Assembly: GCF_001458215.1 (NCBI RefSeq)
Contig: NZ_CYTW01000003.1
Coordinates: forward strand, 332,946-396,945
DNA length: 64,000 bases
DNA from: Shimia thalassica
GTDB taxonomy: Bacteria > Pseudomonadota > Alphaproteobacteria > Rhodobacterales > Rhodobacteraceae
Reading direction: 5' to 3'
Shown: in pieces, positions 24,789-33,305 of the stretch
How the letters are laid out: each line of letters opens with the position of its first letter
How positions within the stretch are numbered: position 1 is the first letter of the stretch
Translations under genes and position numbers: made by a program
The notes under the pieces: model-generated
The model's input: only the letters and a program-made list of their open reading frames with translations
Told to the model about the DNA's origin: nothing
The model's database searches: none

Positions 24789-26093
24789 ATGGCCAATCTC
24801 GAAAGTGAATTCGTAGGGATCAAATCCCCAAACCCGTTCTGGCTGGCGTCCGCGCCTCCGACGGACAAGGAATACAACGTCCGCCGCGCCTTTGAGGCCG
24901 GTTGGGGTGGTGTTGTCTGGAAAACTCTGGGCGAGGCCGGTCCCCCGGTCGTGAACGTCAACGGACCACGTTACGGCGCCATTTATGGTGCGGACCGTCG
25001 TTTGTTGGGGTTGAACAACATCGAGCTCATTACCGACCGCCCGCTTGAGGTGAACCTCGAAGAAATGACGAGGGTCAAACGCGACTATCCGGATCATGCT
25101 TTGATCGCCTCTGTGATGGTGCCTTGCGAAGAGGACGCGTGGAAAAAGATTCTGCCGATGATTGCGGAAACCGGGTGTGACGGGTTCGAGCTTAACTTTG
25201 GCTGTCCGCATGGCATGGCCGAACGCGGCATGGGGTCGGCTGTTGGGCAGGTGCCCGAATACATCGAAATGGTGGCGCGCTGGTGTAAAGAAGCGACCGA
25301 CCTGCCGGTGATTGTCAAGTTGACGCCCAATATCACCAATGTTCTTTATCCGGCCGAAGCGGCCCTGCGTGGTGGCGCAGACGCGGTGAGCCTGATCAAC
25401 ACGATCAACTCGATCACCTCTGTGAACCTTGATGTCATGTCGCCAGAGCCAATGATTGACGGAAAGGGCACCCATGGTGGCTATTGCGGACCTGCAGTCA
25501 AACCGATTGCCATGAATATGGTCGCGGAAATTGCCCGTAACCCTGAAACGGCAAACCTGCCCATCAGCGGCATTGGGGGTATCACCACATGGCGTGACGC
25601 GGCAGAGTTCATGGCGCTGGGCGCAGGCAATGTTCAGGTCTGCACCGCCGCAATGACCTATGGCTTCAAGATTGTGCAGGAAATGATCTCTGGTCTGTCC
25701 CAGTGGATGGATGAGAAGGGCTATGAAAGCACTGCAGACTTTGTCGGTATGGCAACGCCGAACGTGACAGACTGGCAGCATCTGAACCTGAACCACATCA
25801 CCAAAGCCGAGATCAGTCAGGACGACTGCATCAAATGTGGCCGGTGTTATGCGGCTTGTGAAGATACCAGCCACCAAGCGATCGAAATGTCCGAAGACCG
25901 CGTGTTCACGGTTAAGGATGATGAATGCGTGGCCTGCAATCTGTGCGTCAACGTATGTCCGGTGGAAAACTGCATCACAATGCGCACGCTCGAGCCGGGT
26001 GAAATGGACGAGCGCACCGGCAAGCCCGTCTCAGATGCCTATGGCAGCTGGTTGTCACATCCCAACAATCCGTCCGTTCAGGCGGCTGAATAA
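24789..26093 (+). CDS. preA: Dihydropyrimidine dehydrogenase subunit PreA
   Basis: Catalytic FMN subunit of the bacterial dihydropyrimidine dehydrogenase. The 434-residue protein has a dihydroorotate-dehydrogenase-like barrel (residues ~1-330: NPFWLASAPPTDKEYNV, GFELNFGCPHGM, ISGIGGITTWRDA). Its C-terminal ferredoxin domain holds two 4Fe-4S cysteine sets (CIKCGRCYAAC and CVACNLCVNVCP). It is translationally linked to preT and ends before a terminator. In the pathway, its product goes to the dihydropyrimidinase encoded 3 kb downstream. Confidence 0.96.
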   Translation: MANLESEFVGIKSPNPFWLASAPPTDKEYNVRRAFEAGWGGVVWKTLGEAGPPVVNVNGPRYGAIYGADRRLLGLNNIELITDRPLEVNLEEMTRVKRDYPDHALIASVMVPCEEDAWKKILPMIAETGCDGFELNFGCPHGMAERGMGSAVGQVPEYIEMVARWCKEATDLPVIVKLTPNITNVLYPAEAALRGGADAVSLINTINSITSVNLDVMSPEPMIDGKGTHGGYCGPAVKPIAMNMVAEIARNPETANLPISGIGGITTWRDAAEFMALGAGNVQVCTAAMTYGFKIVQEMISGLSQWMDEKGYESTADFVGMATPNVTDWQHLNLNHITKAEISQDDCIKCGRCYAACEDTSHQAIEMSEDRVFTVKDDECVACNLCVNVCPVENCITMRTLEPGEMDERTGKPVSDAYGSWLSHPNNPSVQAAE

Positions 26094-26146
26094 CCCCCGC
26101 CTTCGGGCGACTTTCCTCCCGTGGGGCACATCGCCCTACTCCTAAG

Positions 26147-26184
26147 CTCGCAGCAGGACTTGGCCTCCTACTGCGGGCTTTTTT
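26147..26184 (+). terminator. Terminator after preA
   Basis: Arms CTCGCAGCAGGA and TCCTACTGCGGG pair at 11 of 12 positions with a seven-base loop, followed by CTTTTTTCG. Confidence 0.9.
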
Positions 26185-26208
26185 CGTATTCAGAGACGGG
26201 TAGGCGTT

Positions 26209-26826
26209 TTAGGGCGTCAAAAGCTTGCGGAAAAGCGTATCAAGGTATGCCTCCGCGCCATCTAGGGCCTTGGTTTCCGGCGCCATCAACACGCGGACCT
26301 GCGCATCAAAATCTGCATAATGCTGTGTTGTCGACCATATCGAAAAGATCAGGTGACGCGGATCAACCGGTGCCAGTTTGCCTTGATCGATCCAGTTTTG
26401 AATCAGCTTGGTCTTGTCATCAAACAAAGGCTTCAACCCGCTTTTCAGGTGAGGCGCCATGCGTGGCGCGCCTTGCAGGACTTCATTCGCGAACAGGCGG
26501 CTTTCGCGTGGAAATTCGCGGGTCATTTCGATTTTGCGATGCACATACCCCATAATCTCTTCAAGCGGGTCACCTTGGGGGTTTAGGTGTTCGAGGGGCT
26601 CAAGCCAGCTTTCCATCAGTTGGTTCAAAAGCGTGACGTGGATCTCTTCCTTGCCAGCAAAATAGTAGAGGATATTTGGCTTTGACAGGCCAGCTTCGTC
26701 TGCGATTTGATCAAGGGTCGCGCCGCGATAGCCATGGCTCGAGAACACCTCAAGCGCGGCGTTCAGGATCAATTTGCGGTTTCTGAGCTGGATGCGGCTG
26801 GGCTTTTTGGCCGGTGTCGATGCCAT
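26209..26826 (-). CDS. rutR: TetR-family pyrimidine regulator, RutR-like
   Basis: A 205-residue repressor. The N-terminal TetR helix-turn-helix (ILNAALEVFSSHGYRGATLDQIADEAGLSKPNILYYFAGKEEI) is followed by a C-terminal RutR-type ligand domain. Segments RLFANEVLQGAP and GKLAPVDPRHLIFSIWSTTQHYADF closely match E. coli RutR, which binds uracil/thymine. It is the second gene of a probable pair with another RutR-like gene, with 65 bases between. It likely controls the surrounding pyrimidine genes. Which of the two paralogs does so is unresolved. Confidence 0.85.
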   Translation of the reverse strand: MASTPAKKPSRIQLRNRKLILNAALEVFSSHGYRGATLDQIADEAGLSKPNILYYFAGKEEIHVTLLNQLMESWLEPLEHLNPQGDPLEEIMGYVHRKIEMTREFPRESRLFANEVLQGAPRMAPHLKSGLKPLFDDKTKLIQNWIDQGKLAPVDPRHLIFSIWSTTQHYADFDAQVRVLMAPETKALDGAEAYLDTLFRKLLTP

Positions 26827-26891
26827 TGGGCAGGGTTCCTGTCAGGTTGAATGCGAACCTTATGGCATGGGTCTGGCGAGGTCCAGTCGTG

Positions 26892-27527
26892 TCACTTGAT
26901 CACGCCGATGCCGCGCAGGATAATATCTTTCACGCTTTTCTTGGCCTCTTCCCACTGTGCATCCGAGAGCGGGGCGCCCCCGTTTAGCGTTTCGATCTGA
27001 TGTCCGAAGTCGGCGTAGTGCTGGGTGGTTGCCCAAAGCATATACAACAGGTGATGCGGATTGACGGGCGCCATCCGCCCTTCTTCGATCCAGCGCTGCA
27101 CAATGGCGGCGCGGCCGTCTGTCCATTCCATCAACGTGGTTTCAAGATAGTCCTGAATGACGGGGGCACGGTGCATCACTTCGCTGGCCCAAACCTTTGA
27201 ACCGGCGGGATGGCGCCGCGAGATTTCCATCTTGGCATCAATGTATGCGCCGATTCCCTCGGCAGGTCCTTCGGCCTGATCAAACGTATCTGCGGCCTGA
27301 AGCCAAATCTGAAAGATGTTTTGAACCACCTGACGGTACAGAGATTCTTTTGTCGGGAAATAATAGTGCAGGTTGGCTTTTGGCAGACCGGCAACATCCG
27401 CAATCAACTGCATCGTGGCGCCGCCAAACCCCGCTTCTGCAAAGACTTTTTCAGCTGCTGATAAAATAAGCGCTTCATTCTCTTGGCGGCGTTCTTTTTT
27501 GCTGTTCGTGCGCGATGTCTGCGGCAT
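26892..27527 (-). CDS. Second TetR-family regulator, RutR-like paralog
   Basis: A 211-residue TetR protein with HTH ILSAAEKVFAEAGFGGATMQLIADVAGLPKANLHYYFPTKESLY. Its C-terminal domain resembles the neighbouring RutR-like protein (GRMAPVNPHHLLYMLWATTQHYADF). It is divergent from hyuC, and two TTGACC-type palindromes lie in the 139-base gap, so it is well placed to repress hyuC-hydA and itself. Paralogs with different ligands (for example a pyrimidine and a downstream intermediate) are possible; this is inference. Confidence 0.85.
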   Translation of the reverse strand: MPQTSRTNSKKERRQENEALILSAAEKVFAEAGFGGATMQLIADVAGLPKANLHYYFPTKESLYRQVVQNIFQIWLQAADTFDQAEGPAEGIGAYIDAKMEISRRHPAGSKVWASEVMHRAPVIQDYLETTLMEWTDGRAAIVQRWIEEGRMAPVNPHHLLYMLWATTQHYADFGHQIETLNGGAPLSDAQWEEAKKSVKDIILRGIGVIK

Positions 27528-27552
27528 GACAAAAACCTATTTCAAAAAAATC

Positions 27553-27568
27553 TTGACCGGTTGGTCAG
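27553..27568. promoter_or_regulatory. RutR-type operator 1
   Basis: TTGACCGGTTGGTCAG, a near match to the published RutR consensus TTGACCAnnTGGTCAA. It lies 26 bases upstream of the divergent TetR start and 98 bases upstream of hyuC. Confidence 0.72.
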
Positions 27569-27585
27569 ACTGTGGTGCGTTGAAC

Positions 27586-27601
27586 TTGACCATACGGTCA
27601 G
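27586..27601. promoter_or_regulatory. RutR-type operator 2
   Basis: TTGACCATACGGTCAG, a second match to the RutR consensus, centred 33 bp from the first (about three helical turns). Both sites therefore lie on nearly the same DNA face between the divergent TetR and hyuC genes. Confidence 0.72.
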
Positions 27602-27666
27602 GAATGATCCGATGGCAAGAGGCCCGAACAAAAGGCCCGTAACACGAACGATAATGGAGTGCTGAG

Positions 27667-28917
27667 ATGGCCGCACCTGGCGAGAACCTCAAGATCAATG
27701 GCGATCGACTGTGGGACAGTCTGATGGAGATGGCCAAGATCGGCCCCGGTGTTGCAGGTGGCAACAATCGTCAAACGGTCACGGATGAAGACGGCGAAGG
27801 TCGTGCCCTGTTCCAGTCATGGTGCGAAGCAGTCGGGTGTACCATGGGTCTAGATACGATGGGCAACATGTTTGCCGAATACCCCGGCACCGACCCCGAT
27901 GCGCTGCCTGTCTATATCGGCTCGCATCTCGACACCCAGCCGACAGGCGGAAAATACGACGGTGTGCTTGGTGTGCTCGGCGGTCTCGAAGTTCTGCGCA
28001 CCATCAAGGATCTTGGCATCAAGACCAAACACCCCATCGTTGTGACCAACTGGACCAACGAAGAGGGCACACGTTACGCACCTGCGATGCTGTCGTCCGG
28101 CGTGTTCGCAGGAATTCACACCCAGGACTGGGCCTATGACCGCGAAGATGCCGAAGGTCTGAAGTTCGGTGACGAGCTGAAGCGGATCGGCTGGTGTGGC
28201 GACGAAGAAGTTGGCGCCCGCAAGATGCACGCGATGTTCGAGTTGCATATCGAACAGGGCCCGATCCTCGAAGCGGAAGGCAAGGACATTGGCGTCGTCA
28301 CCCACGGTCAGGGCCTGTCGTGGACCCAAGTCACCATCGAAGGCAAAGACAGCCATACAGGATCGACCCCGATGCCAATGCGCAAGAATGCCGGTCTGGG
28401 CATGGCGCGCGTGTTGGAAAAGGTTGACGAGATCGCATGGAGCCACGCGCCGCATGCGGTTGGCGCGGCAGGTCACATCGATGTCTATCCAAACTCGCGC
28501 AACGTGATCCCCGGCAAAGTGGTGTTTACCGTTGATTTCCGCAGTCCGGACCTGTCGGTGATTGAGGACATGGAAGCGCGTCTGCGTGTCGAAGGGCAAA
28601 AGATTGCAGACGACATGGGGCTGACGATTGCGTTTGAAAAGGTCGGCGGATTTGACCCCGTCGCATTTGACGAAACCTGTGTCAGCGCAGTGCGCAATGC
28701 AGCCGAGCGTTTGGGCTATAGCCACCGCGATCTGATTTCAGGCGCAGGGCATGATGCCTGCTGGATCAATCAGGTGGCCCCGACAGCAATGATCATGTGC
28801 CCTTGCGTGGATGGCCTGTCACATAACGAAGCCGAAGAGATTTCCAAAGAATGGGCTGCGGCGGGCACAGACGTATTGATGCATGCGGTTCTTGAAACAG
28901 CCGAGATCGTCGAGTGA
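27667..28917 (+). CDS. hyuC: M20-family amidohydrolase (beta-ureidopropionase type)
   Basis: Hydrolyses an N-carbamoyl amino acid. In this setting N-carbamoyl-beta-alanine (or its 2-methyl form) gives beta-alanine, CO2 and ammonia, the third step of reductive pyrimidine degradation. The 416-residue binuclear metal enzyme has GSHLDTQPTGGKYDG (His87, Asp98), the NEEG catalytic/metal glutamates at 131-134, and FELHIEQGPILE. A dimerisation-domain segment GKDSHTGSTPM follows, then GAGHDACW. GGAG is seven bases before the ATG. hydA follows 97 bases later, separated by a hairpin. Allantoate or L-carbamoylase activity is the alternative. Confidence 0.9.
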   Translation: MAAPGENLKINGDRLWDSLMEMAKIGPGVAGGNNRQTVTDEDGEGRALFQSWCEAVGCTMGLDTMGNMFAEYPGTDPDALPVYIGSHLDTQPTGGKYDGVLGVLGGLEVLRTIKDLGIKTKHPIVVTNWTNEEGTRYAPAMLSSGVFAGIHTQDWAYDREDAEGLKFGDELKRIGWCGDEEVGARKMHAMFELHIEQGPILEAEGKDIGVVTHGQGLSWTQVTIEGKDSHTGSTPMPMRKNAGLGMARVLEKVDEIAWSHAPHAVGAAGHIDVYPNSRNVIPGKVVFTVDFRSPDLSVIEDMEARLRVEGQKIADDMGLTIAFEKVGGFDPVAFDETCVSAVRNAAERLGYSHRDLISGAGHDACWINQVAPTAMIMCPCVDGLSHNEAEEISKEWAAAGTDVLMHAVLETAEIVE

Positions 28918-28928
28918 AAACCGTGTGA

Positions 28929-28955
28929 AGCGGCCAACACTCGGGTTTGGCCGCT
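28929..28955 (+). repeat. Intercistronic hairpin between hyuC and hydA
   Basis: Perfect 9-bp arms AGCGGCCAA / TTGGCCGCT with a nine-base loop, 12 bases after the hyuC stop. No T-tract follows, so mRNA processing or stabilisation is more likely than termination. Confidence 0.7.
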
Positions 28956-29014
28956 CTAAGGGATCTCGTGAAAGATAAAGCAGGGACACTGTCCCGCGCC
29001 TAGGGAGAAAGCAA

Positions 29015-30478
29015 ATGGGTACCAAAGTTATCAAAGGCGGCATGGTGTGTACTGCCGATCGCACTTGGAAAGCAGACGTCCTGATTGAGGGCGAGATCAT
29101 CAAACAGATCGGCGAGGATCTGGTTGGCGATGAATACATTGATGCCGAAGGCGCATATGTGATCCCCGGCGGGATTGATCCGCACACGCACCTCGAGATG
29201 CCATTTATGGGCACCACCGCCGCGGAAACATTCGAATCCGGCACTTGGGCCGCCGCGGTTGGCGGTACAACCATGGTGGTGGATTTCTGCCTGCCGGGCG
29301 AAGACGGGTCGATCAAAAACGCGATCAATGAATGGCATCGCAAATCCGCGCCGCAGATCTGTTCCGATGTGGGCTATCACATGGCTATCACAGGCTGGAA
29401 CGAGACTGTTTTCGACGAAATGAAAGACGCCGTGGATATGGGCGTGAACTCGTTCAAGCACTTCATGGCCTACAAGGGCGCCCTGATGATCGAGGACGAC
29501 GAGATGTTCGCCTCGTTCAAGCGGTGCAAGGAATTGGGCGCATTGCCCATGGTCCATGCCGAAAACGGCGATCTGGTTGCCGATATGCAGCAACAAATGC
29601 TGGAACAGGGGATCACCGGACCCGAAGGCCACGCCTATTCCCGCCCGCCAGAGTTTGAAGGCGAAGCCGCCAACCGCGCCATTACCATTGCCGATGCCGC
29701 CGGTGTGCCTCTCTATATTGTGCACGTCAGCTGCGAACAGACACACGAAGCGATCCGCCGCGCCCGCCAAAAGGGCATGCGCGTCTACGGCGAGCCTTTG
29801 ATCCAGTTTCTGACACTGGACGAAAGCGAATACTTCAAAGGCGACTGGATGCATTCGGCACGGCGCGTGATGTCGCCACCGTTCCGGGACAAAAGCCATC
29901 AGGACAGCCTCTGGGCGGGTCTGCAGGCGGGCAGCCTACAGGTTGTGGCCACCGACCACGCGGCCTTTACCAGCGAGCAAAAGCTGATGGGCAAAGACAA
30001 CTTCTGCCTAATCCCGAACGGCTCGAATGGCCTTGAAGAGCGCCTTGCCGTACTGTGGACCGAAGGTGTGGAAACCGGTCGCCTGACACCTAACGAGTTT
30101 GTGGCCGCGACCTCGACCAATGTCGCGAAAATCCTCAATATCTACCCCAAGAAAGGGGCGATTGTCGAAGGCGCCGATGCAGATATCGTAGTTTGGGACC
30201 CGAAGATCAGCAAAACCATCAGCCAGGCCAACCATCACTCCGTGCTGGACTACAACGTGTTCGAAGGCTTCGAGGTCAAGGCGCAATCACGCTACACTCT
30301 GAGCCGCGGCGAAGTGATCTGGGCGTGGGGGCAGAACTCGCAGCCCAATCCCGGACGTGGCCGCTTTGTACCGCGCCCTGCCTTTCCGAGTGCGAATGTC
30401 GCCCTGTCCAAGTGGAAAGAACTGACCGCACCCAAACAAATCAACCGAGACCCGATGAATATTCCCGCCGGGATATAA
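29015..30478 (+). CDS. hydA: Dihydropyrimidinase (D-hydantoinase family)
   Basis: Opens the ring of 5,6-dihydrouracil or dihydrothymine to N-carbamoyl-beta-amino acids, the second step of the pathway. The 487-residue amidohydrolase has GGIDPHTHLEMPF (His57, His59), the probable carbamylated lysine in SFKHFMAYKGAL (Lys154), a later ATDHAAF and DADIVVWDP near the C-terminus. GGGAG lies eight bases before the ATG. It sits between hyuC and the importer genes, with a 73-base gap and hairpin before the ATPase. D-hydantoinase activity is chemically equivalent. Confidence 0.95.
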   Translation: MGTKVIKGGMVCTADRTWKADVLIEGEIIKQIGEDLVGDEYIDAEGAYVIPGGIDPHTHLEMPFMGTTAAETFESGTWAAAVGGTTMVVDFCLPGEDGSIKNAINEWHRKSAPQICSDVGYHMAITGWNETVFDEMKDAVDMGVNSFKHFMAYKGALMIEDDEMFASFKRCKELGALPMVHAENGDLVADMQQQMLEQGITGPEGHAYSRPPEFEGEAANRAITIADAAGVPLYIVHVSCEQTHEAIRRARQKGMRVYGEPLIQFLTLDESEYFKGDWMHSARRVMSPPFRDKSHQDSLWAGLQAGSLQVVATDHAAFTSEQKLMGKDNFCLIPNGSNGLEERLAVLWTEGVETGRLTPNEFVAATSTNVAKILNIYPKKGAIVEGADADIVVWDPKISKTISQANHHSVLDYNVFEGFEVKAQSRYTLSRGEVIWAWGQNSQPNPGRGRFVPRPAFPSANVALSKWKELTAPKQINRDPMNIPAGI

Positions 30479-30486
30479 TGAAATTC

Positions 30487-30513
30487 TGTGACCTCGCCTT
30501 TGGCGGGGTCACA
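30487..30513 (+). repeat. Intercistronic hairpin between hydA and the ABC ATPase gene
   Basis: Arms TGTGACCTCGCC / GGCGGGGTCACA pair over 12 positions (one G-T pair) around TTT. There is no T-tract. It may set relative mRNA levels of the enzyme and transporter segments. Confidence 0.7.
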
Positions 30514-30551
30514 CCAAATGCAAGCCAGCCAAGGCAAGCGGAGCAACGACT

Positions 30552-31334
30552 TTGACAACCGATCCCGTGATCAGCGCAAAAAACCTGTCGCTGACTTTCC
30601 AAACGAATGACGGTCCTGTTCACGCCCTAAAAGACGTGAATCTTGAGATCAACAAAGGTGATTTCGTAAGTTTCATCGGCCCTTCGGGCTGTGGCAAAAC
30701 CACGTTCTTACGGGTCATGGCTGATCTCGAGAAACCGACCGCGGGTGAAATCACGGTGAACGGTGTGAGTGCCGAAGACGCGCGTCGCGCCCGTGCCTAT
30801 GGTTATGTATTTCAACATGCAGGGCTCTACCCTTGGCGCACAATTGGCGGCAACATCCGTCTGCCGCTCGAGATTATGGGGGTCAGCAAATCTGAACAGG
30901 ACGCTGCGGTCAAAGAAGTGCTGGAAATGGTGCATCTGGACGGTTTTGAAAAAAAGTATCCATGGCAATTGTCAGGGGGCATGCAGCAACGTGCCTCCAT
31001 CGCTCGGGCACTCGCGTTTCATGCGGATATTCTGTTGATGGATGAACCTTTTGGTGCCCTCGACGAAATTGTACGCGACCATTTGAACGAGCAACTGCTT
31101 GAACTGTGGGCACGCACCAACAAAACCATTGGCTTTGTCACCCATTCGATCCCCGAAGCGGTCTACCTTTCGACCAAAATCGTGGTGATGTCCCCAAGGC
31201 CGGGCCGGATCACGGATGTCATTGAAAGCACTTTGCCAAAAGAACGTCCCTTGGAAATCCGCGACTCACCCGAGTTCATCGAAATCGCACATCGGGTACG
31301 GGATGGACTAAGAGCGGGACATGCGCATGACTGA
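30552..31334 (+). CDS. ABC importer ATPase (nitrate/taurine/ThiZ family)
   Basis: A 260-residue ATP-binding subunit. Walker A is GPSGCGKTT, the signature LSGGMQQRASIARA, Walker B LLMDEPFGALDE, and the H-loop VTHSI. It belongs to the TauB/SsuB/ThiZ class that serves NMT1-type binding proteins. Translation appears to start at TTG (30552) with GGAG eight bases upstream; no ATG is near. The surrounding genes suggest it energises uptake of pyrimidines, dihydropyrimidines or hydantoins. Confidence 0.9.
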   Translation: MTTDPVISAKNLSLTFQTNDGPVHALKDVNLEINKGDFVSFIGPSGCGKTTFLRVMADLEKPTAGEITVNGVSAEDARRARAYGYVFQHAGLYPWRTIGGNIRLPLEIMGVSKSEQDAAVKEVLEMVHLDGFEKKYPWQLSGGMQQRASIARALAFHADILLMDEPFGALDEIVRDHLNEQLLELWARTNKTIGFVTHSIPEAVYLSTKIVVMSPRPGRITDVIESTLPKERPLEIRDSPEFIEIAHRVRDGLRAGHAHD

Positions 31335-31547
31335 TGCATGCGCATATCCCACCGGAGCCGCCCTTACCAAGGGTACGCAACCTTTCACTGTTCACGGTCA
31401 TCGGCTCTCCAGCCTGTACCGTGCACAAAACCAAACAGCGAAACCTTTCGTTGTTCTTAAAATACTCATCAATTTTGACCTCGTTTCTTTGGGAAACGGA
31501 GTCATTGCGAGTATTTGTGGAACAATGAAAAGCATGGAGGCGCTTTG
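31335..31547 (+). other. 213-base gap inside the importer operon
   Basis: No convincing gene. It holds small hairpins (CCCTT-acc-AAGGG near 31367-31379 and GTTTC-tttgg-GAAAC near 31484-31498) and an AT-rich stretch around 31440-31480 that could carry a secondary promoter for the permease genes. A lone TTGACC half-site occurs near 31474; I would not call it an operator. Confidence 0.4.
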
Positions 31548-32423
31548 ATGCGGAATGTGCTTCCTGTTTTGACAGTTGTCATCGCAATTTTCGTGCTTTG
31601 GTATGCTGGGGCCGTTGCCCTGAACGCGGCTTGGGCACATGACAAAGCCAAACGTGCGGGTGTTGAGCTGACGACGTCTGAGTTGATTGCAGATACAATG
31701 AGCCAGAAAAAACCGAAACTTCCTCCGCCGCATCAAGTGGGCGCCGAGATTTGGAAAACAACCGGTGCAATGGTGATCAAGGGCAAGGCTTTTTCGAAGC
31801 GGTCCCTTTTATATCACACCGGGATTACTCTCAGCTCGACTTTGCTTGGTTTTGCGATGGGAACGGCGTTGGGAATCGCCCTTGCTGTGGGGATTGTCTA
31901 TAATCGCACGATGGACATGAGTGTGATGCCTTGGGTGATCGCGTCTCAGACCATTCCAATTCTGGCAATTGCACCGATGATTATTGTGGTTCTCAACGCG
32001 GTTGGCATATCGGGTCTGCTGCCCAAGGCCGTGATCTCGATGTATTTGTCGTTTTTCCCTGTGGTCGTAGGCATGGTGAAGGGGCTTCGCAGTCCGGACC
32101 ATATGCAGCTTGACCAGATGAAAACCTGGAATGCCAATTCCAATCAGGAGTTCTGGAAACTGCGCTTGCCATCTTCGATGCCGTATTTGTTCACATCATT
32201 GAAAATCGCGATGGCGGCGTCGCTTGTCGGGGCCATTGTTGGTGAATTGCCAACCGGTGCGGTTGCCGGTCTGGGCGCGCGGTTGCTCGGGGGCAGTTAT
32301 TATGGACAGACCATTCAAATCTGGAGTGCCCTTTTGGTTGCGGCGGCGCTTGCTGCCGGGCTTGTCGGGTTGATCGGGCTTTTTCAGAAGATTGTTCTGA
32401 AACGTATGGGGATGGCGCGATGA
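31548..32423 (+). CDS. ABC importer permease 1
   Basis: A 291-residue inner-membrane permease of the BPD (ThiX/TauC-like) family. An N-terminal helix (VLTVVIAIFVLWYAGAVAL) is followed by an unusually long hydrophilic segment (about 28-85) before the core helices. The cytoplasmic EAA-type loop is MVKGLRSPDHMQLDQMKTW...FWKLRLPSSMPYLF. GGAGG lies seven bases before the ATG, favouring this start over one 11 codons upstream. It overlaps the next permease gene by four bases (ATGA), so two different permeases probably form a heterodimer. Confidence 0.9.
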   Translation: MRNVLPVLTVVIAIFVLWYAGAVALNAAWAHDKAKRAGVELTTSELIADTMSQKKPKLPPPHQVGAEIWKTTGAMVIKGKAFSKRSLLYHTGITLSSTLLGFAMGTALGIALAVGIVYNRTMDMSVMPWVIASQTIPILAIAPMIIVVLNAVGISGLLPKAVISMYLSFFPVVVGMVKGLRSPDHMQLDQMKTWNANSNQEFWKLRLPSSMPYLFTSLKIAMAASLVGAIVGELPTGAVAGLGARLLGGSYYGQTIQIWSALLVAAALAAGLVGLIGLFQKIVLKRMGMAR

Positions 32424-33259
32424 TCTGGATCCTTTCAGGCTTTGTCATTTGGGGTGTCGGCTGGCGGTTGAACATCTGGCTTTCACACAAGCCCAAGACA
32501 TCGTTCACACGTTTGGCGGTTCCTATCATTTTCGGGATCACACTGATTGCGATGTGGGAGTGTTTTGTGCGGGGGCTCGAGATTTCTCCGGTACTTTTGC
32601 CGCCTCCCTCGATGATCGCGGTCGCCTTTGCCGAGTCGACCAACATTCTTTGGGAAGACTTCGTTCAGACTGTGATCAAGGGCGCCTTGTCCGGCTATAT
32701 CATTGGCTGCGGCGCGGCGTTCCTGACGGCCATAGCAATTGATCGCTTTCCCTTTTTGCAGCGTGGGCTTTTGCCGGTTGGTAACTTTGTGGCCGCCTTG
32801 CCGATCATTGGTATGGCACCGATCCTTGTGATGTGGTTCGGTTTTGACTGGCAATCCAAGGCTGCGGTTGTTGTGGTGATGGTGTTCTTCCCGATGCTTG
32901 TGAATACCGTTCAGGGGCTTCAGGCCTCGGATCATATGCAGCGCGATTTGATGCGGACCTATGCCGCGAGCTATGCTCAAACTTTGATCAAACTCCGGCT
33001 GCCCGCCGCAATGCCATTTATATTTAACGGCCTCAAAATCGCGACAACGCTTGCGTTGATCGGGGCAATCGTGGCTGAATTCTTTGGGTCACCAATCAAA
33101 GGCATGGGATTTCGGATTTCGACGTCTGTGGGTCAGCTCGCACTCGATTTGGTCTGGGCCGAAATTGTTGTCGCCGCGGTCGTCGGATCGGCATTCTACG
33201 GGGGCGTTGCATTGCTCGAGAAAGCGGTAACATCCTGGCATCCATCACAAAGAGGCTGA
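32420..33259 (+). CDS. ABC importer permease 2
   Basis: A 279-residue BPD-family permease with six or seven predicted helices. Its EAA loop is TVQGLQASDHMQRDLMRTYAASYAQTLIKLRLPAAMPFIF, more canonical than that of permease 1. Its start overlaps the stop of permease 1. The substrate-binding protein gene follows after 46 bases. Together with the ATPase this completes an importer assigned by context to pyrimidine-type compounds. Confidence 0.9.
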   Translation: MIWILSGFVIWGVGWRLNIWLSHKPKTSFTRLAVPIIFGITLIAMWECFVRGLEISPVLLPPPSMIAVAFAESTNILWEDFVQTVIKGALSGYIIGCGAAFLTAIAIDRFPFLQRGLLPVGNFVAALPIIGMAPILVMWFGFDWQSKAAVVVVMVFFPMLVNTVQGLQASDHMQRDLMRTYAASYAQTLIKLRLPAAMPFIFNGLKIATTLALIGAIVAEFFGSPIKGMGFRISTSVGQLALDLVWAEIVVAAVVGSAFYGGVALLEKAVTSWHPSQRG

Positions 33260-33305
33260 AAGCAGCCCGCATTAAACAGATAAAGTTCAACAAGGAGAGA
33301 CGAAG

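Noticed and set aside
31321..31547. Small frames in the gap after the ABC ATPase gene
   Set aside because: Poor composition, no ribosome site and no conserved look; better read as leader or promoter sequence for the permease genes.
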